Shown here: positions 7,721 through 15,103 of the stretch, in pieces | How positions within the stretch are numbered: the first letter of the stretch is position 1 | Layout: each line of letters opens with the position of its first letter | Position numbers and translations under genes: made by a program | DNA from: Clostridiales bacterium | GTDB lineage: Bacteria; Bacillota; Clostridia; Oscillospirales; CAG-382 | Assembly: GCA_003343885.1 (NCBI GenBank) | Contig: QAKH01000047.1 | Span: forward strand, 1-30,949 | Length of the DNA stretch: 30,949 nt | Reading direction: 5' to 3' | Notes under the pieces: model-generated | What the model was told of the DNA's origin: nothing | What the model saw: the letters and a program-made list of their open reading frames with translations, nothing else | Databases searched by the model: none

Positions 7721-8683
7721 CTATTCCGCTATTTCTTTTTCCGGAGCTTTTGCGTGTGAAATACTTTTTGCGTATAAAACAGGACCGCGCTGACCTCTGT
7801 AAAGAGGGTGCTTTTCAAAAACTACACGTGCAGTGAGCATAACCCATTCATTCGACTTGTACTCCGGGGCGTCGGCACATTTGCACAACATTCCCTTGTA
7901 CTGAACGTCGTCGGCGCAGCATACCATTACTTTTCTTCCGACAACAAGTTCATCCTTTGCGAGCTTGCTGTTTTTTGCAGCCATGACGTGGAGAAGCAGA
8001 GTTTTTCCGTCGTAGGTTTCCGGCTTGTAGGAAAAGTCCGAATACCAGAAAGCGTAGTCCTCGTCCTTGATTTCTATAACCGGCGCAGACATGTCGTAAG
8101 GTGGGGGATCCTCAATATCGTCGTACTCCACATCCCCTGAAGAAGCGTATTCATAGGCAATGTCAGTGCGTCTTGAAACGGCACGCACTATTTTGTGAAA
8201 ACTCATTTTATCAAAAGCCGGACTGTCGGCACGGTTGAAAACGACTAATTCGCAGCTCTTTAACTTGTCAACCACAAGACTTCTCATGTTGGCGTTGTAG
8301 TTTAAAAAAGTCGAGGAATCGGCAAACATAATTTCCTGGTACACTATCCAGCCTTCCGGCATGGCGGAGTAAAAAGCGTCGAGCATCCACATGCCGTTGT
8401 ATTCCACAACAACTCTGTCAATATCATGTTTATGCGCGTTTTCCGAGAGAAATTCCGTTGTAAGCATCTCGGGAGAATCAATTTCAAGAGTAATAAATTT
8501 ACCGAGGTTGCCTTTGAAGCGGGAGCGGTCGTATTCCTCCTCGCCCTCTTCGCAAACCAACAGAAGAGTGTTTTCTCCGTTATTGAAGCGCGGATCCTCA
8601 AAGGTCTCCTGGATAAACTTCGTTTTTCCCGCTTCAAGAAAGCCTGTAAACAGATATACGGGAACTTCCTTTACATTTTCCAT
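7721..8683 (-). CDS. CobW/G3E-type GTPase fused to a YcgQ (DUF1980)-like domain
   Basis: A 320-residue protein. The N-terminal half is a G3E P-loop GTPase domain: Walker A GFLEAGKT (14-21) and a G4-type NRAD (150-153). Unlike most CobW proteins it lacks the CxCC metal motif after the P-loop. The C-terminal part (about 215-312) does not look like a CobW C-terminal domain; the pattern VVGRKVMVCCADDVQYKGMLC followed by the W-V-L-T-A-R strand and P-V-L resembles the C-terminal domain of YcgQ/TIGR03943 proteins, which usually accompany YcgR-type permeases. It follows a canonical His-rich CobW gene by 107 bases on the same strand, so a shared role in metal delivery or sensing is likely. The domain assignment comes from motif recall and needs a profile search. 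An AAAGGAA site precedes the ATG at a long spacing. Confidence 0.72.
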   Translation of the reverse strand: MENVKEVPVYLFTGFLEAGKTKFIQETFEDPRFNNGENTLLLVCEEGEEEYDRSRFKGNLGKFITLEIDSPEMLTTEFLSENAHKHDIDRVVVEYNGMWMLDAFYSAMPEGWIVYQEIMFADSSTFLNYNANMRSLVVDKLKSCELVVFNRADSPAFDKMSFHKIVRAVSRRTDIAYEYASSGDVEYDDIEDPPPYDMSAPVIEIKDEDYAFWYSDFSYKPETYDGKTLLLHVMAAKNSKLAKDELVVGRKVMVCCADDVQYKGMLCKCADAPEYKSNEWVMLTARVVFEKHPLYRGQRGPVLYAKSISHAKAPEKEIAE

Positions 8684-8790
8684 AGCCTGACACGATTCCT
8701 TTCCCGTGTACGAAAATTAAGCCTGATTGCAAAATAAATTTTTAAAAGCTTAGCAATAAGTGTTGTGTGTGAAAACTCGCTTCTTGCTTT

Positions 8791-9999
8791 TTACAGTCCG
8801 AAAAGCTTAAGCAGCTTGTCTGTGGCAAGCTTTGAGCCGATAACGCATATCTTTCCCGTTATGTCGCTTGAGCCGTGACGTATGTCAGCTTCACCGGGAA
8901 CGTAGTCAAAGTGCGCCCAGGTTCCGTCGTCAAGAGCAACGATGCCCTTCGCACGAAGAACATATCCGTATGTTTTCTCATCTTCAAGCGCTTTCAGTGC
9001 GTTTTCTATATCTTCCCACTTGAATTTGCGCGCTGTTTCGGTTCCCCAGCTTGAAAATACCTCGTCGGCATGGTGGTGGGCGTGATCATGACCGTGTCCG
9101 TGACAGCCGCAGGAACATTCTTCGCCATGCTCATGTTCGTGTTCGTGTTCGTGCTCATGGGCGCACTCATGCTCGTGATGGTGCTCGCACTCATGGTCGT
9201 GGTCATGTCCATGGTGTTCGTGGTGATGATCGCATCCGCACTCGTGTTCATGTTCATGCTCACACTCATGTTCGTGATGATGCTCACATCCATGGTCGTG
9301 ATCATGGTCATGGTGTTCATGATGGTGATCACATCCGCACTCATGCTCGTGCCCATGTTCATGTTCATGTTCATGCATAAGCTCCGCAAGCTCTTGCTCA
9401 AGCGTGACGTTATTTTCCATTGCTTCAAGTATCTTTTTGCCGTCCAGCTCGTCCCAGGGAGTAGTGATAAGAGCGGCATGGTCGTTGTGCTCACGAATGA
9501 GTTTTACGCAGGTGTCGAGCTTGTCCTGTGAAATTCCGGAAGTACGGCTGAGAATAATGGTGTGTGCGTTTTCTACCTGATTTAAGAAGAACTCGCCGAA
9601 ATTTTTTATATACATTTTGCATTTTCCGGCGTCAACTACCGTAACGGCGGCATTGACTGCCGCGTCCGTGCCCTCTGCTCCGAGTACGGCTTTTATTACG
9701 TCGCTCAACTTGCCGACGCCGGACGGTTCGATAAGAATACGATCGGGATGAAATTCGCCTATAACCTTAGAGAGGGCATCGGCAAAATCACCGACAAGAC
9801 TGCAGCAAATACAGCCTGAGTTCATCTCGTTTATCTGTATTCCCGACTCTTTCAGAAAACCACCGTCAATACCTGTTTCACCGAACTCATTTTCTATAAG
9901 CACAAGCTTTTCACCTGTGTATGCTTCGGTTATAAGTTTCTTAATAAGAGTAGTTTTGCCGGCGCCTAAAAATCCGGAAAAAATGTCTATTTTCGTCAT
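8791..9999 (-). CDS. CobW/COG0523 GTPase with giant His/Cys-rich metal-binding insert
   Basis: A 402-residue G3E GTPase. Walker A is GFLGAGKTT (9-17), the metal motif is C63-I-C-C66 in NSGCICCSL, and EPSGVGK (91-97) is the G3 region. The usual NKxD guanine motif reads SRTS (151-154), as in some Firmicute relatives. Residues about 209-311 are almost wholly His, Glu, Asp, Cys and Gly, containing many HxH steps and CGC/CSCGC clusters, before the CobW C-terminal domain (about 316-402). COG0523 proteins use GTP hydrolysis to deliver zinc or other transition metals to client proteins in the cytoplasm; the insert would buffer or load metal. The start has TTGGAGATGG upstream and its own strong promoter; no Zur-like box was recognised. 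It is probably co-transcribed with the next CobW-type gene. Confidence 0.93.
   Translation of the reverse strand: MTKIDIFSGFLGAGKTTLIKKLITEAYTGEKLVLIENEFGETGIDGGFLKESGIQINEMNSGCICCSLVGDFADALSKVIGEFHPDRILIEPSGVGKLSDVIKAVLGAEGTDAAVNAAVTVVDAGKCKMYIKNFGEFFLNQVENAHTIILSRTSGISQDKLDTCVKLIREHNDHAALITTPWDELDGKKILEAMENNVTLEQELAELMHEHEHEHGHEHECGCDHHHEHHDHDHDHGCEHHHEHECEHEHEHECGCDHHHEHHGHDHDHECEHHHEHECAHEHEHEHEHEHGEECSCGCHGHGHDHAHHHADEVFSSWGTETARKFKWEDIENALKALEDEKTYGYVLRAKGIVALDDGTWAHFDYVPGEADIRHGSSDITGKICVIGSKLATDKLLKLFGL
9067..9375 (-). repeat. His/Cys-rich repeat tract with a 33-residue (99-bp) duplication
   Basis: Within the CobW-type gene, residues 209-311 form a low-complexity metal-binding tract. 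The block HECGCDHHHEHH occurs at 219-230 and again at 252-263, each followed by a HDHDH...CEHHHEHEC segment. This indicates an internal tandem duplication of about 99 bp. The repetitive codons (CAC/CAT, GAG/GAA) also keep spurious reading frames open on both strands. Confidence 0.85.
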
Positions 10000-10046
10000 G
10001 GTTTACCATCTCCAAAATATATTGTTTCACAAAAACTCTATCGTAT

Positions 10047-10075
10047 ATTATACACCATTAGCTAAAAAAAAGCAA
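10047..10075 (-). promoter_or_regulatory. Sigma-A promoter of the CobW pair
   Basis: On the minus strand TTGCTT (10070-10075), a 17-base spacer and a perfect TATAAT (10047-10052) sit about 48 bases before the ATG at 9999. Spacing and sequence are near consensus. No clear operator overlaps it. Confidence 0.75.
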
Positions 10076-10151
10076 GTTTGATATTGCCCGTAAATAAAAA
10101 AAACATATCGACATATTCCGCCCTTTTCCGTGCACAGCCATAAAAGGCATA

Positions 10152-10182
10152 TTCCCCCGACTTTTCGCATAAATCGGGGGAA
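10152..10182 (-). terminator. Hairpin after the SGNH esterase gene
   Basis: A 9-bp perfect stem (TTCCCCCGA/TCGGGGGAA) with a 13-base loop, placed about 50 bases past the minus-strand SGNH gene. On that strand it is followed by ATATGCCTTTTAT, a poor U-tract. It probably ends the SGNH transcript before the CobW promoter. Confidence 0.55.
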
Positions 10183-10232
10183 CGTGAAAAACTGTTGCTT
10201 ATGTAAGTAAATAACAGCCTTTACCTTATTAT

Positions 10233-11291
10233 TTACAGATTCAGATTTTTTATAACACTTTCAAAGCCTTTGAACATGCAGTACATACCAAGTCCGTTCG
10301 GATGAACTCCGTCAACCGTGCAAATATCAAACGGTATTTCGTCAAAGAAGTCGTATCCGTTAAGAAAATATACGTTCTTGTCGCCGGATTTTACGGCGTC
10401 ATCATAGGTTTTGTATATAATTTCACGCCGCTTGTCAGCGTTTCTTCCGTTAATGAAAACCGGTATGGACGAGGCTATAACTATGGGAAGAGAAGGATTG
10501 CTTTTTCTGATTGTTTCAAATAAAACTTTATGTGTTTTTTCAAGGTGTTCGGCGTTTGGCGCATTGTGGTCGTAGTCAAGGACGAGCGCCGACATTTCGG
10601 TCCTCGCAAGAAGCTCTATAAGAGCCGGCTCGGCCTTGGCACTGCCGGAAAAGCCGTAATTCAAGCAATACAAATCAAGCGTTCTTGAAAGCATGTTTAT
10701 ATACGACGTACCCGGACTTGCCGAGCAGGCGCCCTGGGTTATCGAGGAGCCGTAAAATACTACCGGCTTTGCGTTGTGAAAGCCTTGGCTTTGACGTATT
10801 TCACTGCCCTCGGCGACTTTTACATAAATATCTTTGTAAGCTCCGTATAAAGGCATGTAAACGGTAACGTCAAAAAAGCCGTCAGCGTCCTTTTCGAGTT
10901 TTTCGGTAAAAAGCGGCTTTTCAAGCGTGTAACCGCCGCGAGACGCAGGCGGAAAAGAGGCAATAAAGTTTTTTCCGCTGTAAGCGTCAAATCCTCCCGA
11001 CGCAAGTTCCGTCATATGCGGCATAAAATCAATTTTTACCGGATTTTCCGCCTTTATCGTAAGAGTGGGGGAATTGGTCCTGAATCTGAAAAGTCCTCCG
11101 GTTGTCTGGCAGTTGAGATAGCTTACGCTTTCGCTTATTTCTTTTGCCGATTCACGGGGTATTCTGTAATACCCCTCGTTGTCCTTTTTTACGCCGTAAA
11201 CGGATATGGGATACGAGTCAATGCTTATGAATTCTCCGCCGGATACGCCCTGCGAAGCGCTGAAATTCTTGTCAATATCAGAAATTTTCAT
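10233..11291 (-). CDS. SGNH/GDSL-family esterase with N-terminal beta domain
   Basis: About 352 residues. The C-terminal half is an SGNH hydrolase: block I GSSITQG with the serine nucleophile (about residue 183), block II glycine in NYGFSGSA, block III asparagine in DYDHNAPN, and block V DGVHPNG with catalytic Asp and His (about 327 and 330). The first 160 residues look like the beta-sandwich domain found before such hydrolases in the Lipase_GDSL_3 group. No signal peptide is visible, so it is probably cytoplasmic, acting on acylated sugars or similar esters; the substrate is unknown. I chose the ATG at 11291 because AAAGGTG lies eight bases upstream; the GTG at 11300 would sit on top of that site. 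It has its own promoter and is separated from the ABC genes upstream. Confidence 0.88.
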   Translation of the reverse strand: MKISDIDKNFSASQGVSGGEFISIDSYPISVYGVKKDNEGYYRIPRESAKEISESVSYLNCQTTGGLFRFRTNSPTLTIKAENPVKIDFMPHMTELASGGFDAYSGKNFIASFPPASRGGYTLEKPLFTEKLEKDADGFFDVTVYMPLYGAYKDIYVKVAEGSEIRQSQGFHNAKPVVFYGSSITQGACSASPGTSYINMLSRTLDLYCLNYGFSGSAKAEPALIELLARTEMSALVLDYDHNAPNAEHLEKTHKVLFETIRKSNPSLPIVIASSIPVFINGRNADKRREIIYKTYDDAVKSGDKNVYFLNGYDFFDEIPFDICTVDGVHPNGLGMYCMFKGFESVIKNLNL

Positions 11292-11323
11292 CTGTGACAC
11301 ACCTTTCTTTGATAATATAAAAG

Positions 11324-11353
11324 TGAATATTATTAAGTGGATTAATATGTCAA
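11324..11353 (-). promoter_or_regulatory. Likely promoter of the SGNH gene
   Basis: On the minus strand a consensus TTGACA (11348-11353) is followed after 18 bases by TATTCA (11324-11329), about 33 bases before the ATG at 11291. Confidence 0.5.
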
Positions 11354-11393
11354 AATGGCAGTCTGAATATTTATTTCTTTATATATTCGGCAA

Positions 11394-13199
11394 TTATTTG
11401 CCTGCGGCAGCCTTGTCGGATGTGGAGAACTGGCTGTAATACAAGCTGCGGTAGAAGCCTCCGTCAAGCTTTAACAGCTCATCGTGAGTGCCGCTTTCAA
11501 TAAGCACGCCGTCTTTTATTACCAAAATTTTGTCTGCGTTTTGTATTGTAGAGAGTCTGTGAGCAACAACTATATTTGTCTTGCCCTGCATTACGGCGTC
11601 CATTGCTCTTTGAAGCTGTATTTCAGTGCGGGTATCGACATTTGAAGTTGCCTCATCAAGTATCAGCATCGGGCAGTTCATAAGTATCGCACGGGCGATA
11701 GTTATAAGCTGTTTCTGACCTTTGGAAATGTTGACACCGTTTTCATCCACAATAGTTTCGTATCCGTCCGGAAGCGAGAGGATAAAGTCATGCACTCCCG
11801 CCGCACGTGCGGCATTTTCTATTTCTTCCCTTGAGGCAGACTGTGTGCCGTACGCAATGTTTTGTGCAATAGTTCCGGTAAACAGCCATGTGTCCTGAAG
11901 AACCATCGCAAACGAACGTCTTACCTCTCCGAGCGACATGTCGGCGGTGTTTACGCCGTCAATCCTTATTTCACCGCTTTGCACATCATAAAAACGCATG
12001 AGCAGATTTATAATAGTTGTCTTGCCGCTTCCGGTAGGTCCTACGACCGCAACAGTGCTTCCTGCCGGAATATGAGCGGATATATTTTTAAGAATCGGCT
12101 TTCCTTCGTCGTAGCCGAAGCTTATATTGTCAATATCTATTTCTCCGCGAATTTTTTCCGGAGCATTTCCCGAAGGACCTGCAAGGTTTTCAGTTTTGCT
12201 GTCGAGCAGCCGGAATACACGTTCCGCAGCGCTTGAGGCTGACTGAATTTCGCTTATGATGTTTGCGGTTTCATTGACAGGACCGGAAAACTTTCTTGAA
12301 TAAAGCACGAAGGAGGAAAGACTTCCGAGAGTGAAAGACGGGGTGAAAATATAAAGTATTGCTCCGAACATGCTGATAAGAGAAAGAGAGAGGTTGTTGA
12401 TAAGATTTACTGACGGACCGATAACACTTCCGTGATAATCCGCCATGTAGTAAGCGTCGATAGCCTCGTCGTTGTGCTTGTCAAAGCGCCCTATCATGAC
12501 TTTTTCCTTGCCGTAGGCACGGATTGTCTTTTGACCGGAGAGCATTTCCTCGGTGTAGCCGTTGAGTTCTCCGAGCATTGCGCTGCGGCGGCGGAAAAGC
12601 GGTTTTACCTTACGCATACGGTGGATGGTAATACCAATCATAGTCGGTATGGTGATGAGGAATACAAGCATGAGTATCGGTGCGTAATTGTACATCATTA
12701 TTGCAGAACCGACAACAGTGATTGAGCCTGCGCATATCTGAACGAGATCGTTTGAAAGTGAGGCGTTTATCGTATCAATGTCGTATGTCAGCCTGCTTAT
12801 CAGGTCACCGGTCTGGTTTTTGTCAAAGTAACCTACCGGCATGTCTACAAGGTGCTCAAAAACTTGTTTGCGCATTGTATAAACGACTTTGCGGCTGAGA
12901 TTTATCATAACTACCGAGTTTGCAAATCCGAGAAGTGCGGAAATAACGTAAAAACCAAGCATAAGCGCACAGTTTAGAAAAACCGTGTCGTAATCAACGT
13001 TGCCGGGACCCACTATTGCGTCTATGGCTTTTCCTGAAAGCGACGGAGCAACCAAAGCAAGCAGATTGGAGGAAATAGTGAGAAGCGCTACAATTGTCAG
13101 CATAATCTTGTGCTGGAACAGGTATTTGAGTGTTCTCAATATTACTGCGCTTTTTTTCATGCGTTCCGAATCCGGAATACGGTTTCTAAGCCTACTCAA
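11394..13199 (-). CDS. ABC exporter half-transporter, catalytic-site subunit (second of pair)
   Basis: A 601-residue type IV (ABCB-like) exporter half: six membrane segments (about 20-330) followed by a nucleotide-binding domain. Walker A is GPTGSGKTT, the Q-loop is VLQDTW, Walker B is MLILDEATSNVD with the catalytic Glu, and the switch is VAHRLS with His. Its signature, however, is degenerate: NISKGQKQ in place of LSGGQ. With the subunit encoded just upstream it forms a heterodimer with one competent and one degenerate ATP site, as in TM287/288-type exporters. The start is TTG at 13199, chosen for the GGAGGTG upstream; it overlaps the preceding stop by eight bases, so translation is probably coupled. 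The substrate is unknown (drug or lipid export is usual). Confidence 0.93.
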   Translation of the reverse strand: MSRLRNRIPDSERMKKSAVILRTLKYLFQHKIMLTIVALLTISSNLLALVAPSLSGKAIDAIVGPGNVDYDTVFLNCALMLGFYVISALLGFANSVVMINLSRKVVYTMRKQVFEHLVDMPVGYFDKNQTGDLISRLTYDIDTINASLSNDLVQICAGSITVVGSAIMMYNYAPILMLVFLITIPTMIGITIHRMRKVKPLFRRRSAMLGELNGYTEEMLSGQKTIRAYGKEKVMIGRFDKHNDEAIDAYYMADYHGSVIGPSVNLINNLSLSLISMFGAILYIFTPSFTLGSLSSFVLYSRKFSGPVNETANIISEIQSASSAAERVFRLLDSKTENLAGPSGNAPEKIRGEIDIDNISFGYDEGKPILKNISAHIPAGSTVAVVGPTGSGKTTIINLLMRFYDVQSGEIRIDGVNTADMSLGEVRRSFAMVLQDTWLFTGTIAQNIAYGTQSASREEIENAARAAGVHDFILSLPDGYETIVDENGVNISKGQKQLITIARAILMNCPMLILDEATSNVDTRTEIQLQRAMDAVMQGKTNIVVAHRLSTIQNADKILVIKDGVLIESGTHDELLKLDGGFYRSLYYSQFSTSDKAAAGK

Positions 13200-14943
13200 T
13201 TACCTCACCTCCGGACATCTGTACTTCGGCAGTTTCACGGTATACATCGCATTTTTCCATAAGCTCGTCATGCTTGCCGAGACCTATGCAGCAGCCACCT
13301 TCCAATACCAGAATTTTGTCGGCGTTCATGACTGCGCTTATACGCTGGGCAATAATTATAGAGGTGGTATTTTTCATGGAAGTGCGTATAACTCTTCTGA
13401 GTTCTGCGTCGGTTTTGTAGTCGAGCGCAGAGGAACTGTCGTCAAGAATGAGTATTTCCGGGGATGCCGCAATGGCTCTGGCAATTAAAAGCCTTTGTTT
13501 TTGTCCTCCGGAGAGATTCGCTCCTTTAATGTCAAGCATGTGTTCTGTTTTATCATCATAAGCTCCGACGAACGAGCTTGCCTGCGCCTTGACAAGGGCG
13601 TCGTCAACAACATCTTTAGACAGATCTCTTCCGAAACTTACGTTTTCGTAAATCGTGTCGGCAAAAAGAAAGTCGTTCTGGAAAACGGCGCCGAAGCGTT
13701 CACGAAGTTTTTTTGAAGGAATTTTTTTGATATTTACACCGTCTATAAGTATTTCGCCGCTGTCAACGTCGTACATACGCATGAGAAGCGATATAATTGT
13801 GCTTTTGCCGCTGCCGGTAGCACCGATTATTCCAAGCGTTTCACCGTGGTTAATCGTAAATGATATGTCGTCAAGCACCTTTTTATTGTCATAAGCAAAG
13901 GTTACGTTTCTAAACTCAATGTGCGGCGGTACGGCGGTTGAAGCAGACGCTTCTTCGTCAGGAAAATTGGAGTTGTCGGCGTACTCGTCCAACCATAGAC
14001 TCGGTTCTTGGCATAAAACCTTGTCAATTCGGTCCATGCAGGCAATTCCCTTTGACGATGAAGTAAATATACGGGATATTGAAATCGTCGCGTTTGAAAT
14101 AATTGTGAAATACGACATAAAAGCGACAATTTTTCCGTTTGTGCTGACACCTCCGTCAACCCAGTACGCTCCGGCTGCTATTACGGCACAAAGTCCGGCG
14201 TTTAAGAAAAATGTTATAAGAGGGTTGGTAAGGGACATTATGGTGCCGGCCTGACGTTCGATGTCTATTGCCTTTGTATTCACTCCGTCGAATCTCTTTT
14301 TCTCGTATTCTGTTTTGCATAAAGCCTTGATAACTCGAACACCCGTGGCATTTTCACGTACGACCGAAACTATGTCGTCGACAGCATTCTGAAGTTTTCT
14401 GTACAGCTTCACGCCTCGTCCTGAAATAATGAAAACGCTCAAAGCTATAAACGGCATTGTGAGGGCGAGAATAAGGGTAAGGCGTGCGTCAAGCATCAAA
14501 GAAACAACGAGACCGCCGATTACGAGAATCGGAGCGCGTACGCCGAGTCTTTGTATCATGCCTACCATAGCGTGAACATTGTAAGTGTCGCTTGTTATAC
14601 GTGACTCAAGAGATGAAATAGTGAGTTTGTCAACAGTACTTGCGTCAAGGTAGGATATCTTTTCAAAAAGATCGTGGCGCAGAGCACGTGTACAGTCGCC
14701 TGCGACTCTTGAAGCCATACGGTTGGCAATTATGTTTCCGCTCCAGGCGATAAAGGAGCAAACTATCATTATGCATCCCCAGAAAACGGTCATTTTTATG
14801 TTTTCTGTCGGGATGATGTCGTCAATTATGTAGGACAGTATCCACGGCAGAAACAGATCCATCACTGTTCCGACCGCTTTAATTATCAGTCCGAAAGCCA
14901 TTCTTATTTTGAACGGCGCCAGATACTGCATCAATCGTTTCAA
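13192..14943 (-). CDS. ABC exporter half-transporter, degenerate-site subunit (first of pair)
   Basis: A 583-residue ABC exporter half with six membrane segments (about 15-300) and a C-terminal nucleotide-binding domain. Walker A is GATGSGKST, the Q-loop is VFQNDF, and the signature is the canonical ANLSGGQKQR. Walker B reads ILILDDSSSALD, with Asp where the catalytic Glu is expected, and the switch His is Gln (IAQRIS). These two changes mark the degenerate half of heterodimeric exporters and are complementary to the degenerate signature of the downstream partner. The start is TTG at 14943, with GAGGTG about five bases upstream; an ATG four codons later is the alternative. It overlaps the partner gene by eight bases. 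Confidence 0.93.
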   Translation of the reverse strand: MKRLMQYLAPFKIRMAFGLIIKAVGTVMDLFLPWILSYIIDDIIPTENIKMTVFWGCIMIVCSFIAWSGNIIANRMASRVAGDCTRALRHDLFEKISYLDASTVDKLTISSLESRITSDTYNVHAMVGMIQRLGVRAPILVIGGLVVSLMLDARLTLILALTMPFIALSVFIISGRGVKLYRKLQNAVDDIVSVVRENATGVRVIKALCKTEYEKKRFDGVNTKAIDIERQAGTIMSLTNPLITFFLNAGLCAVIAAGAYWVDGGVSTNGKIVAFMSYFTIISNATISISRIFTSSSKGIACMDRIDKVLCQEPSLWLDEYADNSNFPDEEASASTAVPPHIEFRNVTFAYDNKKVLDDISFTINHGETLGIIGATGSGKSTIISLLMRMYDVDSGEILIDGVNIKKIPSKKLRERFGAVFQNDFLFADTIYENVSFGRDLSKDVVDDALVKAQASSFVGAYDDKTEHMLDIKGANLSGGQKQRLLIARAIAASPEILILDDSSSALDYKTDAELRRVIRTSMKNTTSIIIAQRISAVMNADKILVLEGGCCIGLGKHDELMEKCDVYRETAEVQMSGGEVIE

Positions 14944-15053
14944 TAGGGCACCTCATTTCGGAGTCGGCGGCATGCGGTTTTAAGCCTCAGCCGTTTGCCG
15001 GAAGATATTATGTTCAGGCATACCGATAATGTTATGAAATCGTTTCTCATGAC

Positions 15054-15085
15054 AGATACCCCACGCCGAAAAGCGTGGGGTATCT
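15054..15085. terminator. Perfect 13-bp hairpin between dehydrogenase and ABC genes
   Basis: AGATACCCCACGC (15054-15066) and its exact complement (15073-15085) enclose a CGAAAA loop. It begins about 20 bases after the first Gfo/Idh gene stops. Neither strand has a U-tract after the stem, so it may terminate weakly or act as an mRNA 3'-end stabiliser. Confidence 0.55.
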
Positions 15086-15103
15086 CCGCGGTTAATATTA
15101 TAA

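Noticed and set aside
9067..9375. CRISPR-like repetitiveness
   Set aside because: The repeats are in-frame coding repeats of short His/Glu steps, with no unique spacers and no palindromic repeat unit.
9051..9531. Long open frames on both strands within the His-rich CobW tract
   Set aside because: They arise from the repetitive His/Glu/Asp codons; their products are Met/Val/Thr- or Arg/His-only low-complexity strings without ribosome binding sites.
9999..10140. Zur box upstream of the His-rich CobW gene
   Set aside because: No sequence resembling the Firmicute Zur palindrome was found around the promoter at 10047-10075.
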